Below are positions 54,220 through 63,516 of a stretch of 64,000 nucleotides of DNA, one piece after another. Position 1 is the first letter of the stretch. Each line of letters opens with the position of its first letter. Below the pieces are notes generated by a model. It was not told where the DNA came from. It searched no databases and saw only the letters and a list, made by a program, of their open reading frames with translations. The translations under genes and the position numbers were made by a program. Origin of the DNA: Saccharothrix carnea (GTDB lineage Bacteria > Actinomycetota > Actinomycetes > Mycobacteriales > Pseudonocardiaceae); NCBI RefSeq assembly GCF_003014735.1, contig NZ_PYAX01000020.1, forward strand, positions 1 through 64,000, given 5' to 3'.

Positions 54220-56853
54220 CTACCAGAGCTCGCGGCGCCATTCCTCCACGGCCGCAGAAATCTTCGGATCCTGCGCCTTGTCCGCGTGCGCGGCCAGCTC
54301 GGACAGTTCGGCGAGCGCGGCTGCCCTCTCCCCGAGGTCGTGGTGGGCCTTCACAAGGGTCAGTCGGGCAGCCAGAGTGCGCTCATCCGCCGGACCCAGG
54401 AGGCGGACCAACGACGGGAGCAGGACGGTCAACCCATCGCGGGCTTCCCTCGCCAGACCGCGGAGGCAGACGGCGCTCCATGTTCCCACCATGCTCTGCA
54501 GTGTGTCGGGGCGGTGTGGTCCGAGCACTTCCATCTGCAGGTCCAGTGCGAGTTTGTACTGTACTGCGCCGGCTTCGAGCTGTCCGGACTCGATCAGGTA
54601 TTTCGCCAGCGCGTGCCGGATCCGTCCGACAGCGGGAACCTGATCGGGCCCGCGTCCGAGCGCGGTCGCGAAGCCGTGCATCTCAACTGCGGCCTTCTCG
54701 ATCCATCCGCTCTGGGCTAGGACGAACCCGTGCTTCTCGACCCGGCTGACGGTATCGGGGTGCGTCGGTCCAAGCCGTGCCGCGCTGTCGGCCATCACCT
54801 GGTATACCTCCTCCAGGGCCGTCGTCAGGTCACCGCGGGCGAAGGCGAGGTCGCCGAGCGCCTCCCGCACGCTGATGGCGGAGGGATGGTCCGGGTCGAT
54901 CCGCAGCCAGGTCTCCAGCAGCGCTCGCAGATCGGCTTCGACATCCTCGCCCCGGGCCCAGCGGGCTTGCGCGACGCCGAACAGGGTGGTGAGCCGGGCG
55001 GGGTGCTCCGGCCCGAGCGTCCTGGCTTCACCGGTTGCCACCTCCCCGAACAACCGCAGCGCCCGCCTCGCGTCGCCGGTGCGCAGGAGAACGGCTGCCA
55101 ACTCGTGCTTGGCGTACAAGGCCACCGATGACTCGACGCCGTACTCGGCGTCCGCAATGTCCACCACGGCGTCGAACTCAGCCGCCGCGGCCGCGAGATC
55201 ACCGGTGGCGGACAGGGCTCGTGCGCGTTCGTGTCGAGTGATCAGCACCTTCTCGCTGCGCTCGCCGTATACCGTGACCAGCAGTGGGAGGAGTTCGCTG
55301 AACTCCGCGCGGGCCTGAGCGGCCTGGCCCTGCTCGATCAGGGCCATCGCGTGGTTGTGCCAGTTCGTGGTGAACGTGTCGAGGTTGGTGAAGTCCGCGC
55401 GCAGCGCCCGCAGTGCGCGCTCAGCCTTGTCGAGTCGGCCGGTCTCCTGCCATACGTTCGCCAGGCGTTGGCGTGCGATCGTGATCGTATCGCGCTCGTG
55501 CGGGAGATGGCGTTCCACCACCTCCAAGGCCACGGAGTGCATCCGCTCGGCGACCGCCCAAGATGCCGCTTCCTCGGCGTGCCTGCCTGCCCAGAACAGT
55601 GCACCCGCCGTGGCCGGGGCATCGTCTGCCGCCACCTCGGCCCCGCGCTCGGCCAGGAGTTCGCAGTGAGGCAGCAGGAGCCTCCACCTCGCCCAGTCCA
55701 TCGGGTTGGTCATCTTGGTGACTTCGAACAGCAGCTTGTCACGGACCGAAACCGACGAGTTCGCATGTGGCAGGACGAGTTCCCGGACGAACGAGTGCAC
55801 GTTCAAGGCATCCGGGTCGCGATCGGCATGAACCAGCCCGAAGCCGAGAAGGCCATCCACCGCCGTTTCCAACTCCTGCTCCGCGCAGATCACGTCGGGC
55901 AGCAACAAATCCACCGGGACGGGGGCCGGAGCGAAGGTCGACAACAGGTGCAGCAGCGATCGCGCCGAAACAACCCCTCGTGCCTCCAGCAGCGCGACCG
56001 ACCGCTCCCATACCCGAGCCAGCACCTCCGCGCCCGCCGTACGCCGCACCAACACCGGGAACTCCCGGTCCAACGCCCCCACGTAATCGGCGAACGTGCG
56101 CGGCGCTGTGGACCCCGGCAGCCGAAGCGCTGTACTCGTCCGGGCGAGGTAACGACCCGCCAGGAACAACGCGAGCGGCAGTCCGCCGAGCCGCTCGGCG
56201 AGCACCCGCGAGTCATCCCACGACCCGGCGTGCGGGGCGATCTCGCACAGCATCGCCGCGCCGTCCTCCACCGAGATCGGGAGGACCTCGCGCAGTGTCC
56301 ACGCCCTCGGCCATGAGTCGCGCCGCCGGTCGCGACTCGTCACCAGCACAGTGCCACTCCGCGGGGTGCGCACCCAACCGTCGAGCAGCTGCGGCTCATC
56401 TGCGTTGTCGATCACCAACAACCACTCGTCGAGCTCATCGAGAGCCTGCCAGAGCAGGTCCTTCACCGCCGCCGCCGGTGAGCGCAGCACCTCCCTGGGC
56501 ACACCCGCCTGCGCCGCCACCTCTACGAGCCCGGCCACCAGCTGCTCTCGCGACGACGCGTCCACCCACCAGACCGTGCGTCCGCCCGCAGCGGCGACTG
56601 CGTGAGCAACCGTGCTCTTGCCGTTCCCACCGCCGCCGCACAGCACGACACCCCCCTCGACCGACCGCAACTCGGCGAGCAACGCGTCACGGCCTCGCAC
56701 GCGGTGCTCCACCAAACGCTCCGGAAACGCGACCGACAGCTCGACCGGCGCAGCCGCACCGGAGTTGATGTGCACATCTCCGTAGACATCGCGTCCCTGG
56801 AAGAGGACGCCGTGCAGACTCCCGCTCACGCTGTTGCCGACCTGAGGTTGCAC
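54220..56853 (-). CDS. STAND ATPase: NB-ARC with TPR repeats
   Basis: 877 residues. The short N-terminus 'GNSVSGSLHGVLFQGRDVYG' carries the VxGxVxGxVxQ-like motif common in actinomycete STAND proteins. The NB-ARC ATPase follows: P-loop 'LCGGGGNGKSTVA' (about 71-83), Walker B 'EWLLVIDNADEPQLLD', the sensor 'GTVLVTSRDR' and the GLPLA box 'LAERLGGLPLALFLAGRYLA'. A winged-helix part precedes ~10 TPR-like helical repeats ('HPARLTTLFGVAQARWARGE', 'HPDTVSRVEKHGFVLAQSGW'). Such proteins sense a ligand through the repeats and oligomerise; several are anti-phage. No separate effector domain is visible. GTG 56853 has GGGAG 6 nt upstream. Confidence 0.9.
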   Translation of the reverse strand: MQPQVGNSVSGSLHGVLFQGRDVYGDVHINSGAAAPVELSVAFPERLVEHRVRGRDALLAELRSVEGGVVLCGGGGNGKSTVAHAVAAAGGRTVWWVDASSREQLVAGLVEVAAQAGVPREVLRSPAAAVKDLLWQALDELDEWLLVIDNADEPQLLDGWVRTPRSGTVLVTSRDRRRDSWPRAWTLREVLPISVEDGAAMLCEIAPHAGSWDDSRVLAERLGGLPLALFLAGRYLARTSTALRLPGSTAPRTFADYVGALDREFPVLVRRTAGAEVLARVWERSVALLEARGVVSARSLLHLLSTFAPAPVPVDLLLPDVICAEQELETAVDGLLGFGLVHADRDPDALNVHSFVRELVLPHANSSVSVRDKLLFEVTKMTNPMDWARWRLLLPHCELLAERGAEVAADDAPATAGALFWAGRHAEEAASWAVAERMHSVALEVVERHLPHERDTITIARQRLANVWQETGRLDKAERALRALRADFTNLDTFTTNWHNHAMALIEQGQAAQARAEFSELLPLLVTVYGERSEKVLITRHERARALSATGDLAAAAAEFDAVVDIADAEYGVESSVALYAKHELAAVLLRTGDARRALRLFGEVATGEARTLGPEHPARLTTLFGVAQARWARGEDVEADLRALLETWLRIDPDHPSAISVREALGDLAFARGDLTTALEEVYQVMADSAARLGPTHPDTVSRVEKHGFVLAQSGWIEKAAVEMHGFATALGRGPDQVPAVGRIRHALAKYLIESGQLEAGAVQYKLALDLQMEVLGPHRPDTLQSMVGTWSAVCLRGLAREARDGLTVLLPSLVRLLGPADERTLAARLTLVKAHHDLGERAAALAELSELAAHADKAQDPKISAAVEEWRRELW

Positions 56854-57095
56854 GCCCCACTCCCGTCGCCGCACGACCGGACCTGTGAACTACCCGAGAA
56901 CCCGGAGTCAGCCGGACAAGACTCTTCTACCAGCGCAACCCAGAAGATGGCCACCGGGACGGGGTCGACGGGGATCCCCTCAACGGCAGCCGCCACAAGC
57001 TCGTGAGCGACATCGCCGCCCTCCTGAGGAGCACACTCGATCGGAACACCAAGCCGTCACGGACATCCGCTCATGCCGCAGAGCGCGCGTCCTGC

Positions 57096-58300
57096 GGGAC
57101 TGTAGAACGAGCGGTGTAACTCCCGATCATGGAAGTGCACCTGATGACCGAGATGATGTCCGGCGTGGAGCACGCTGAGGACGCCAAGCCTGAGACCGTT
57201 CTGGACGGCCTGGGCGAGCAGTTGGTCGACCAGTTGGTCAGCCGGGCCCGCGCCGGTGGACTGAAGTTGACCGGTGAGGGCGGGGTGCTCCAGCAGCTGA
57301 CCAAGCGGCTGTTGGAGTCCGCCCTGGAGGGCGAGATCACCGACCACCTGGGCTACGACAAGTACGATCCCGCTGGTCGGGGCACGGGCAACTCGCGCAA
57401 CGGCACCCGCTCGAACACCGTGCTCACCGACGTCGGGCCGGTGGAGATCGACGTGCCCCGCGACCGTGACTCCAGCTTCGAACTGCGGATCGTGGCCAAA
57501 CGGCAGAAGCGCCTGACCGGCGTGGACGAGATGGTCATCTCGCTGTCGGCGAAGGGGCTGACCACCGGGGAGATCAGCGCGCACCTGGCCGAGGTCTACG
57601 GCGCCGAGGTCTCCCGCCAGACGATCTCCACGATCACCGGCAAGGTGGTCGAGGGCATGGTCGAGTGGCAGAACCGGCGCCTCGACCCCGTCTATCCGGT
57701 GATCTTCATCGACGCCGTCCACGTCAAGATCCGCGACGGCCAGGTCGCCAACTAGCCGATCTACATGGCCCTGGCCGTGACCGCCGAGGGCCATCGCGAC
57801 ATCCTCGGGCCCTGGGCCGGCGACGGCGGCGAGGGCGCCAAGTACTGGCTGCACGCGTTGACCGAGCTGCGCAATCGCGGCGTGGCGGACGTGCTCATGG
57901 TCGTCTGTCTGCGACGGGCTGACCGGCCTGCCCGACGCCATCGGGCACCGTCTGGCCCCGCGCAGTGACCCAGACCTGCATCGTGCACCTGCTGCGCAAC
58001 AGCTTCCGCTACGCCGCCCGCCAGGACTGGGACGCCGTGGCCAAGGCCCTCAAACCCGTCTACACCGCCCCGACCGAGGCCGCCGCCAAGGAACGGTTCA
58101 CCGAGTTCGCCGAGGTCTGGGGCGCCCGCTATCCGGCCATCGTCCGGCTCTGGGACAACGCCTGGGCCGAGTTCGTGCCCTTCCCGGCCTTCGATACCGA
58201 GATCCGGCGGGTGATCTGCTCGACCAACGCCATCGAGAGCGTCAACGCCCGCATCCGACGGGCCGTGAAGGCCCGAGGCCACTTCCCCAATGACCAGGCC
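57096..58300 (+). mobile_element. IS256-family element, transposase broken and 3' truncated
   Basis: The transposase begins at ATG 57129: 'VHLMTEMMSGVEHAEDAKPE', 'LLESALEGEITDHLGYDKYD', 'LTDVGPVEIDVPRDRDSSFE' and the first catalytic Asp in 'IFIDAVHVKIRDGQ'. TAG at 57753-57755 interrupts 'VAN/PIYMALAVT', and a frameshift near 57905 precedes the second Asp ('CDGLTGLPDAIG'). The C-terminal frame ('FDTEIRRVICSTNAIESVNA') stops where the IS30 element starts. The remainder is not present after IS30, so a deletion accompanied or followed that insertion. Confidence 0.85.
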
Positions 58301-59562
58301 GGGTGGATTCAACCGGTCAACGCAACACTGCTGATCAGCGAGGTGTTGCGTGGGTGTTGGAGGTCGACCGGCGATTCCGGTCGCGGTTCGGCGGGAGTTC
58401 TGGGCCGCGGTCCGGTCGGGGATGGTTGTGGCGGAGGCGGCGGCATCGGTCGGCGTGTCGATCACTGTGGCGTGGGAGTGGTTCCGGCACGTTGGCCGCG
58501 TGATGCCCGAGCCTTTCCCCGTATGCCTGCCTTTGTCCGGTGCGCGTCGTCTGTCGTTCCGGGAGCGGGAGGAGATCAGCTGCCGCCGGGCCGCGGGCGA
58601 GGGAGTGCGGGCGATCGCACGGGTACTGGGGCGCTCGCCGTCCACGGTGAGCCGGGAGTTGGCGCGCGGGACCGTCCGTCGGAAGTCCGGGTACCGGGCG
58701 TCGGTGGCCCAGGCGGTGGCCGATCAGCGTGCCCGGCGGCCGAAGGCGAGGCTGTTGGCGGTGGACGACCGGCTGCGTGAGCACGTGCAGAATCGGTTGC
58801 GAGCCAAGGACAGCCCCGAGCAGATCAGTCGGCGCCTACCGCTGCTGTTCCCGACGATCCGGGCATGCGTGTGAGTCACGAGACCGTGTATCGCAGTCTT
58901 TACGTGCAGGGTCGCGGTGGTCTGCACCGGGAGCTGGTGAAGACGTTGCGCACCGGGCGGGCGCTGCGCCGGACGCGACGCACCACCGAGCGGCGTGGGC
59001 GTCTGGCGGGCATGGTCAACATCGCGCTGCGGCCGTCGGAGGTGCTGGACCGTGTGGTCGCGGGGCATTGGGAGGGGGATTTGATCACGGGCAAGGAGAA
59101 CAAGTCGGCGATCGGCACGCTCGTGAAACGCTCCACCGGCTTCGTGGTGCTGTTGCACTTGCCGGACAGCCACGGTGCCCTTCCGGTCGGGGAAGCGACG
59201 ATCGAGGCGATGAACCGGCTGCCGCCGTTCCTGCGCCGCACTCTGACCTGGGACCAAGGGCAGGAGATGGCCAACCACGCGGTCATCGCCGAGGCCACCC
59301 GGCTCGACATCTACTTCTGTGATCCCCGCTCGCCCTGGCAGCGGGCGACCAACGAGAACACGAACGGGTTGCTACGGCAGTACTTTCCCAAGAGCACGGA
59401 CCTGGCCGGCTACCACCGTGACTACCTCGAGTTCGTCGCAGCGCAACTCAACGCCAGGCCGCGCAAACGGCTTGGTTGGCGAACTCCGGCCGAGGCCTTC
59501 GACAGGCTACTCTCAGCACGGCACGACCGACCTGGTGTTGCGTTGACCGGTTGAATCCACCC
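58301..59562 (+). mobile_element. IS30-family insertion sequence, 1262 bp
   Basis: Perfect 26-bp terminal inverted repeats at 58301-58326 and 59537-59562, starting GGGTGGATTCAACC. No matching target duplication: the left flank is IS256 sequence and the right flank leads into repeat copy E. It contains one transposase interrupted by a frameshift. Confidence 0.9.
58350..59554 (+). pseudogene. IS30 transposase with one-base frameshift
   Basis: Frame 1 (58350-58874): 'MVVAEAAASVGVSITVAWEW', 'LSFREREEISCRRAAGEGVR' and 'RVLGRSPSTVSRELARGT' (HTH). Frame 2 (58865-59554): 'RVSHETVYRSLYVQGRGGLH', 'DRVVAGHWEGDLITGKENKS' (catalytic Asp), 'LTWDQGQEMANH' (second Asp) and 'SPWQRATNENTNGLLRQYFP' (catalytic Glu). 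The two overlap where a single base is lost near 58850. A repaired frame would give the full-length enzyme. Confidence 0.88.
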
Positions 59563-59587
59563 GATCGATGAGTCCGGATACACCGTC

Positions 59588-59979
59588 GGCGTGCCGGAAG
59601 TTGGCGATCGAGCGTTCAGCAGAAGGTGACCACACTTGGCCTTACAGGCTCCGTATGTGGTCACTCGTGAATGAGGTTTGTGGCAAGTGCGGTTGGGTGC
59701 TGTTACCTGCGGTTTCGTGCCGTTGAGCGCAGCTGGAGGCGTCTCCGAGGACTCCTACTGTGTCAACGTACATCGCCATCTGCTCTGACCTGCGGAAATA
59801 GGCCTTCAGCAGGCTGTGTGGGTGCGGTTGACCGTGGTTGGGAGTCGTTGGCTGCGGTTGGACGCAGCCAACGGCTCCCAATCTGCTCCCACAGCGCTGC
59901 TCCCAGGCATTCGTCGTACGTGGTGAGTCGACGGCCGCTCATGCCGAGGGTCGCGCGTTTGGAACGTCCGCTTCTGTCG
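59588..59979 (+). repeat. Dispersed structured repeat, copy E (long form)
   Basis: Same order as copy D: GGCGTGCCGGAAGTTGGCGA, GTGACCACA...TGTGGTCAC, TTACCTGCGG, GGACTCCTACTGTGTCAACG, TCTGACCTGCGG, hairpin arms 59840-59856 / 59863-59879 (17 pairs, one G-T), CCCAATCTGCTCCCAC and GCGCGTTTGGAACGTCCG. It begins 26 bp after the IS30 right end and precedes the NACHT block. Confidence 0.82.
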
Positions 59980-60074
59980 ATCTCCGGGCGTTTGAACCGT
60001 TGCCAGCCATGGCCGTACTGGTCTCGCCAAGGAAACCTTCACATCGATTGTGCGTGGTTGGGGTTTGACGGATT

Positions 60075-60290
60075 GTGCCGGTGATCGGACCGAGGATGCG
60101 TTCGCTGTGGGCGAGGCGGTCTCGTACAGCGGGATCGCTCGCTCCAGGCTACCCGCCGCCCGGTAGGCGCCAGCGAGGTTGTTGCGGGAGGTCAGCGTGG
60201 TCGGGGCCGTGGAGGCGTTCGTGGTGCCTTGTGCGGCGCGGGTGTGCAGGGTGATGGCGTGGTGGGATCGCCTTGATTTTCGAGGTAGCA
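60075..60290 (-). pseudogene. TPR-repeat protein remnant
   Basis: Minus strand reads 'TLTSRNNLAGAYRAAGSLER' and 'AIPLYETA', the signature of the kinesin-light-chain-type TPRs used by NB-ARC/TPR STAND proteins. Only about one and a half repeats remain. It may be left from another STAND gene in this block. Confidence 0.55.
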
Positions 60291-60539
60291 CGACAACCGC
60301 AGGCGACGAGCGAAACCTGTCACCCCAGTGAGCGGGCGTCACGAGCACTCGACGGGCTATCCGAGCCCTCTGGCCATGCTCACGCTTTAGCCACCGAACT
60401 CGCCAAGATCGGCGGGTCGCCCGACGTGGTCGATACCGTCCTGGAAGCCCTCGACATCGCCGTCCCTTCTCGAACTTGACGCTCCGCCACCAGGTTGGCT
60501 CCACCCCCACTCGCCCCGGGCCGCTACTCTGCGAGTTTG

Positions 60540-63218
60540 ATGAAGGGATCCGGGTTATCTCTGGTCGTCGCGGCCGTCTGGCTGACGCTGGTCGGCGCGG
60601 TCGTCACGAACTACGTCACGGACGACAATCCTCCCTGGTGGCTGTGGCTCGTCTGGGTCGCGATCGGCGTCGCCCTGACCGCCGTCGAGGTTCTCCGCAA
60701 CCGCGGTGGGCTGCCGCCGCTGCTGGGCGGTCCCGGCGAACCCTCCCCGCGGGACCGCATCCGTGTCCTGGACCAGTCGCACGCGGCCGTCCGAACCGCG
60801 CTCGATGAGGCGTTCACCGGCATCACCCGGCTGGATCTGGCCATCCGGGTGGACGACAAACTGGTCCACGAGCTGCTCCCAGCGTTCGAACGCGACGAGT
60901 CCTTGCTGGTGTTGGGCGCGGCAGGATCCGGCAAGAGCACCGAGCTGGCCCGCCTCGCCGAAGCCCTCGCGGACAAGGCGTCGAAGAACGACCATGAGCC
61001 CATACCGATCATCCTGAACCTGGCGGGGTGGGGTCGACGCCGCTCACGGCTCGCTGACATGCTCCGACGCGCCAAGACCGACGACGAGCCGGAAGCTCTC
61101 CTCGACTGGCTGCTGGCCCAAGCCCACGCCCGCTACAAGCTCGTCCCGGACGTCGCCCGCGCGTGGCTGCGCCGCCGGCAACTGGTGCTCCTGCTCGACG
61201 GCCTCGATGAGGTCCCCGCGCCGTTGCGGGTCCGCTGCGCCAATCAGATCGCCGCCCTCGCCACGGACGACGCCGCCCCGCCTCTGGTCGTCACCTGTCG
61301 CACCGTCGACCACGAAGACCTCACCACCCGCCTGCGCCGCACCGCCACCATCGAACCCCTGACACCCGACCAGGTCGCCCAACACGTCCGAGACCTCCCC
61401 GAGGGTTTGCGCGAGATCGTCGACGCCCCACTGTGGCTGCGTGTGCTCCTCACTGTTCACGACCGCGTCGACCTGACCGACGGCGACCTCCGCCGCCGCC
61501 TGCTGGACGCGTACCTGGCCGAACTCCTCGACCGACGGCGGATCGACCGCGTTACCACCCTGCGACGGCTGAGCACCCTCGTCCGCATCGCCCGTACCCG
61601 TAACGACCCCGACGTCGCCACACCACATCTACCTCGGTGGAGCGACGTCGCCTTCGCCGGACACCTGCCACCGGAGGCGGTGAGCCTGGCGCGGCGGCTC
61701 ATCGTGCCTCCCGCCCTCGCCACGGCGGTGACGTCGACCCTGGTCGCCCCGGTGGCGCTGCGCTTCGGCGTCGTTCCGGCGGCGTGGTCGCTGTTGGCGG
61801 GCGTGGCGCTGGTGGCCATCCCGGCGGGGATGCTGAACGACTTGACGGGCCGGTACGTGCTCGACCCGCTGTCGAGGCGACCGCTGCGACGGCTGGCGGG
61901 CGTGCTGGTGGGTGTCATGCTCGGGAGTGCGCTCGGTGGAGTGTGCTTCACCGCCGTCTACGGACTTTCAGTCGCGCCGGTGCCGGTGCGCACGTGGACG
62001 CTCGCATTGTCGGCGGTAGCGATGGTCTACATGCTCACCAACGAGATGACGAAGGGCAAGTCGTTCCTGCGAATCCTGGCAGTGGTCGGTGTATACACCG
62101 CTTGGCGGCGGTTCGAACTCCACGACCCGTCCCTGGCGCTCGGATTCGCCGGCGGCACGCTCGGCGTCGCGGCCTGCACGGCCATGGGGATGCTCGGGTT
62201 TTTCTCGTCCCAGGGCCAGGCGGACTCCATGCGGACAATCGGAACGCGGGCCGCCTTCTGGCGTCCGGTAGTGGTGACGGCGGTCGTCGGCGGTCTGATG
62301 GCGGGAGCGGGCGCCTTCACCGAGCCCGTTGACCAAGGATCACGGCTGTACGCGGGACTCGCGGTCGGTGTCGTGCTGGGCGGAGTCCCGGCGGCTTACA
62401 TCGGGCTTGCGTTGGGGTTCGTGATCGAGCGCTTTGGCTACCGGCCGATGCTGGCATGGACAGGTCTCGTGCCGTGGCGCGTCCGCAGATTCCTGCGCAC
62501 CGCGGCGGCGGCAGAGCTGGTCCGCTCGTCCGGCGAGGAATTCCACTTCCCGCACCTCGTGCTGCGCAACCACCTCGGCGCGATCGACCCCTTCGACGGC
62601 CGACCGCCCACGACGGAGTCCACCGCCGCGCAACGGCAGGCCGTCCTGACGAAGGTGCGGATGCAGGTATCTGCCAAGCTCCTCCCGGAACCGCCGCCAC
62701 GCCACCTCTACGGACCTACGGGGCGAGGCTTGGAGTTACCCGGCGGCGGTCGCGTAGTGAAGAAGTGGACCGCCACCACCTTGGGCGACGCCTTCTATCA
62801 GACCGATCGGGCGATGCTGCTGGTCGGAGCTGCGGAGAGCGATCTGCCGGAGTTGTTGGCGGAACTGACACAGAGTCTGCTCGACTCGACCGACCTGATC
62901 CCGATGACCGTAAACCTGGCGACCTACCCGAACGGCCCTCGCGCAACGAACGTGGTGCGACCGTTCACGGGCTGGCTGCTCGACCAGCTTGAAGCCCAGT
63001 ACGGCGTCGAACCGGAACTGGGACTTCGGTGGCTCACCGAACACCGACTCGCATTGCTCATCCACGGTTACGGGCGTCGCCGGGGACCTGCCGCCGCGGA
63101 CGAAGCGGCCGTGATCGAGGAATTCCTCGCGGCGTACGGAATCCCGCCCGTAGTGCTGGCTGGGCGAGACACCGGTGTGCCACCGCCAGCAGGGCTGCAC
63201 CGCGCCGAGTTGCGGTAG
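60540..63218 (+). CDS. Membrane NACHT NTPase with a second degenerate NACHT-like copy
   Basis: 892 residues. Two N-terminal helices ('LSLVVAAVWLTLVGAVVTNY', 'WWLWLVWVAIGVALTAVEVL') are followed by an active-looking NACHT: P-loop 'LGAAGSGKST' (125-134), Walker B 'LVLLLDGLDE' (215-224) and a 'VVTCRT' sensor. A block of about eight helices lies at ~400-680. The C-terminal ~140 residues repeat the NACHT pattern, but with the P-loop reduced to 'LLVGAAESDLPE' (~758-769) and Walker B to 'LALLIHGYGR' (~837-846). It is probably a membrane-linked STAND sensor; a defence role is plausible from the family and neighbours. ATG 60540 is preceded by TACTCT and no Shine-Dalgarno, so it may be leaderless. Confidence 0.88.
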   Translation: MKGSGLSLVVAAVWLTLVGAVVTNYVTDDNPPWWLWLVWVAIGVALTAVEVLRNRGGLPPLLGGPGEPSPRDRIRVLDQSHAAVRTALDEAFTGITRLDLAIRVDDKLVHELLPAFERDESLLVLGAAGSGKSTELARLAEALADKASKNDHEPIPIILNLAGWGRRRSRLADMLRRAKTDDEPEALLDWLLAQAHARYKLVPDVARAWLRRRQLVLLLDGLDEVPAPLRVRCANQIAALATDDAAPPLVVTCRTVDHEDLTTRLRRTATIEPLTPDQVAQHVRDLPEGLREIVDAPLWLRVLLTVHDRVDLTDGDLRRRLLDAYLAELLDRRRIDRVTTLRRLSTLVRIARTRNDPDVATPHLPRWSDVAFAGHLPPEAVSLARRLIVPPALATAVTSTLVAPVALRFGVVPAAWSLLAGVALVAIPAGMLNDLTGRYVLDPLSRRPLRRLAGVLVGVMLGSALGGVCFTAVYGLSVAPVPVRTWTLALSAVAMVYMLTNEMTKGKSFLRILAVVGVYTAWRRFELHDPSLALGFAGGTLGVAACTAMGMLGFFSSQGQADSMRTIGTRAAFWRPVVVTAVVGGLMAGAGAFTEPVDQGSRLYAGLAVGVVLGGVPAAYIGLALGFVIERFGYRPMLAWTGLVPWRVRRFLRTAAAAELVRSSGEEFHFPHLVLRNHLGAIDPFDGRPPTTESTAAQRQAVLTKVRMQVSAKLLPEPPPRHLYGPTGRGLELPGGGRVVKKWTATTLGDAFYQTDRAMLLVGAAESDLPELLAELTQSLLDSTDLIPMTVNLATYPNGPRATNVVRPFTGWLLDQLEAQYGVEPELGLRWLTEHRLALLIHGYGRRRGPAAADEAAVIEEFLAAYGIPPVVLAGRDTGVPPPAGLHRAELR

Positions 63219-63516
63219 CGCCTACTGGGCGCGCGGTCGAGTAGGCGGTGCGATGGCTGAGGCGGGCCAGTTCGCCTTGTATCCGGCGGTGGCCAGCGGG
63301 GGTTCTCGGCGAGGCGCAACACGAGCGACTTGGTGGCGGCTCGTGTCGGCGGGCGTCCGGTGTGTCGACGCGCGGGGGCCATTAGCCGTGGACGGTGTAC
63401 CTGCCGACAACTCCATCCATGCAGGTCGAAGCTGTGCGTAGCGTGAGGGATCGAGGGGCCCCGGGTAAGGCCGCAGGTCCGCACCGCCCTCGGCTGACGC
63501 GGCCTGCTGACCGGCC
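63219..63516. other. No recognisable gene
   Basis: About 300 bp between the NACHT gene and the transposase start with no frame showing family features. It may hold the end of the IS whose transposase follows. Confidence 0.4.

Noticed and set aside
58840-58880. Programmed frameshift in the IS30 transposase
   Set aside because: IS30 enzymes are normally made from one frame, and no slippery run or stimulatory structure is evident at the junction. A simple one-base loss explains it.
35418-59979. Repeats A-E as a simple IS or MITE
   Set aside because: They have no common outer inverted ends or target duplications, vary in length at both sides, and keep internal modules shared with integrase/tRNA sequence. 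An attachment-derived origin fits better, though a non-autonomous element is not fully excluded.
35418-59979. Repeats A-E as a CRISPR-like array
   Set aside because: Copies are ~170-390 bp and 3-10 kb apart with no spacers. No cas genes are present.
60273-60479. 68-codon plus-strand frame upstream of the NACHT gene
   Set aside because: It overlaps only the edge of the TPR relic, has no Shine-Dalgarno sequence and no recognisable features. It is possibly decayed coding DNA, but support is too weak.
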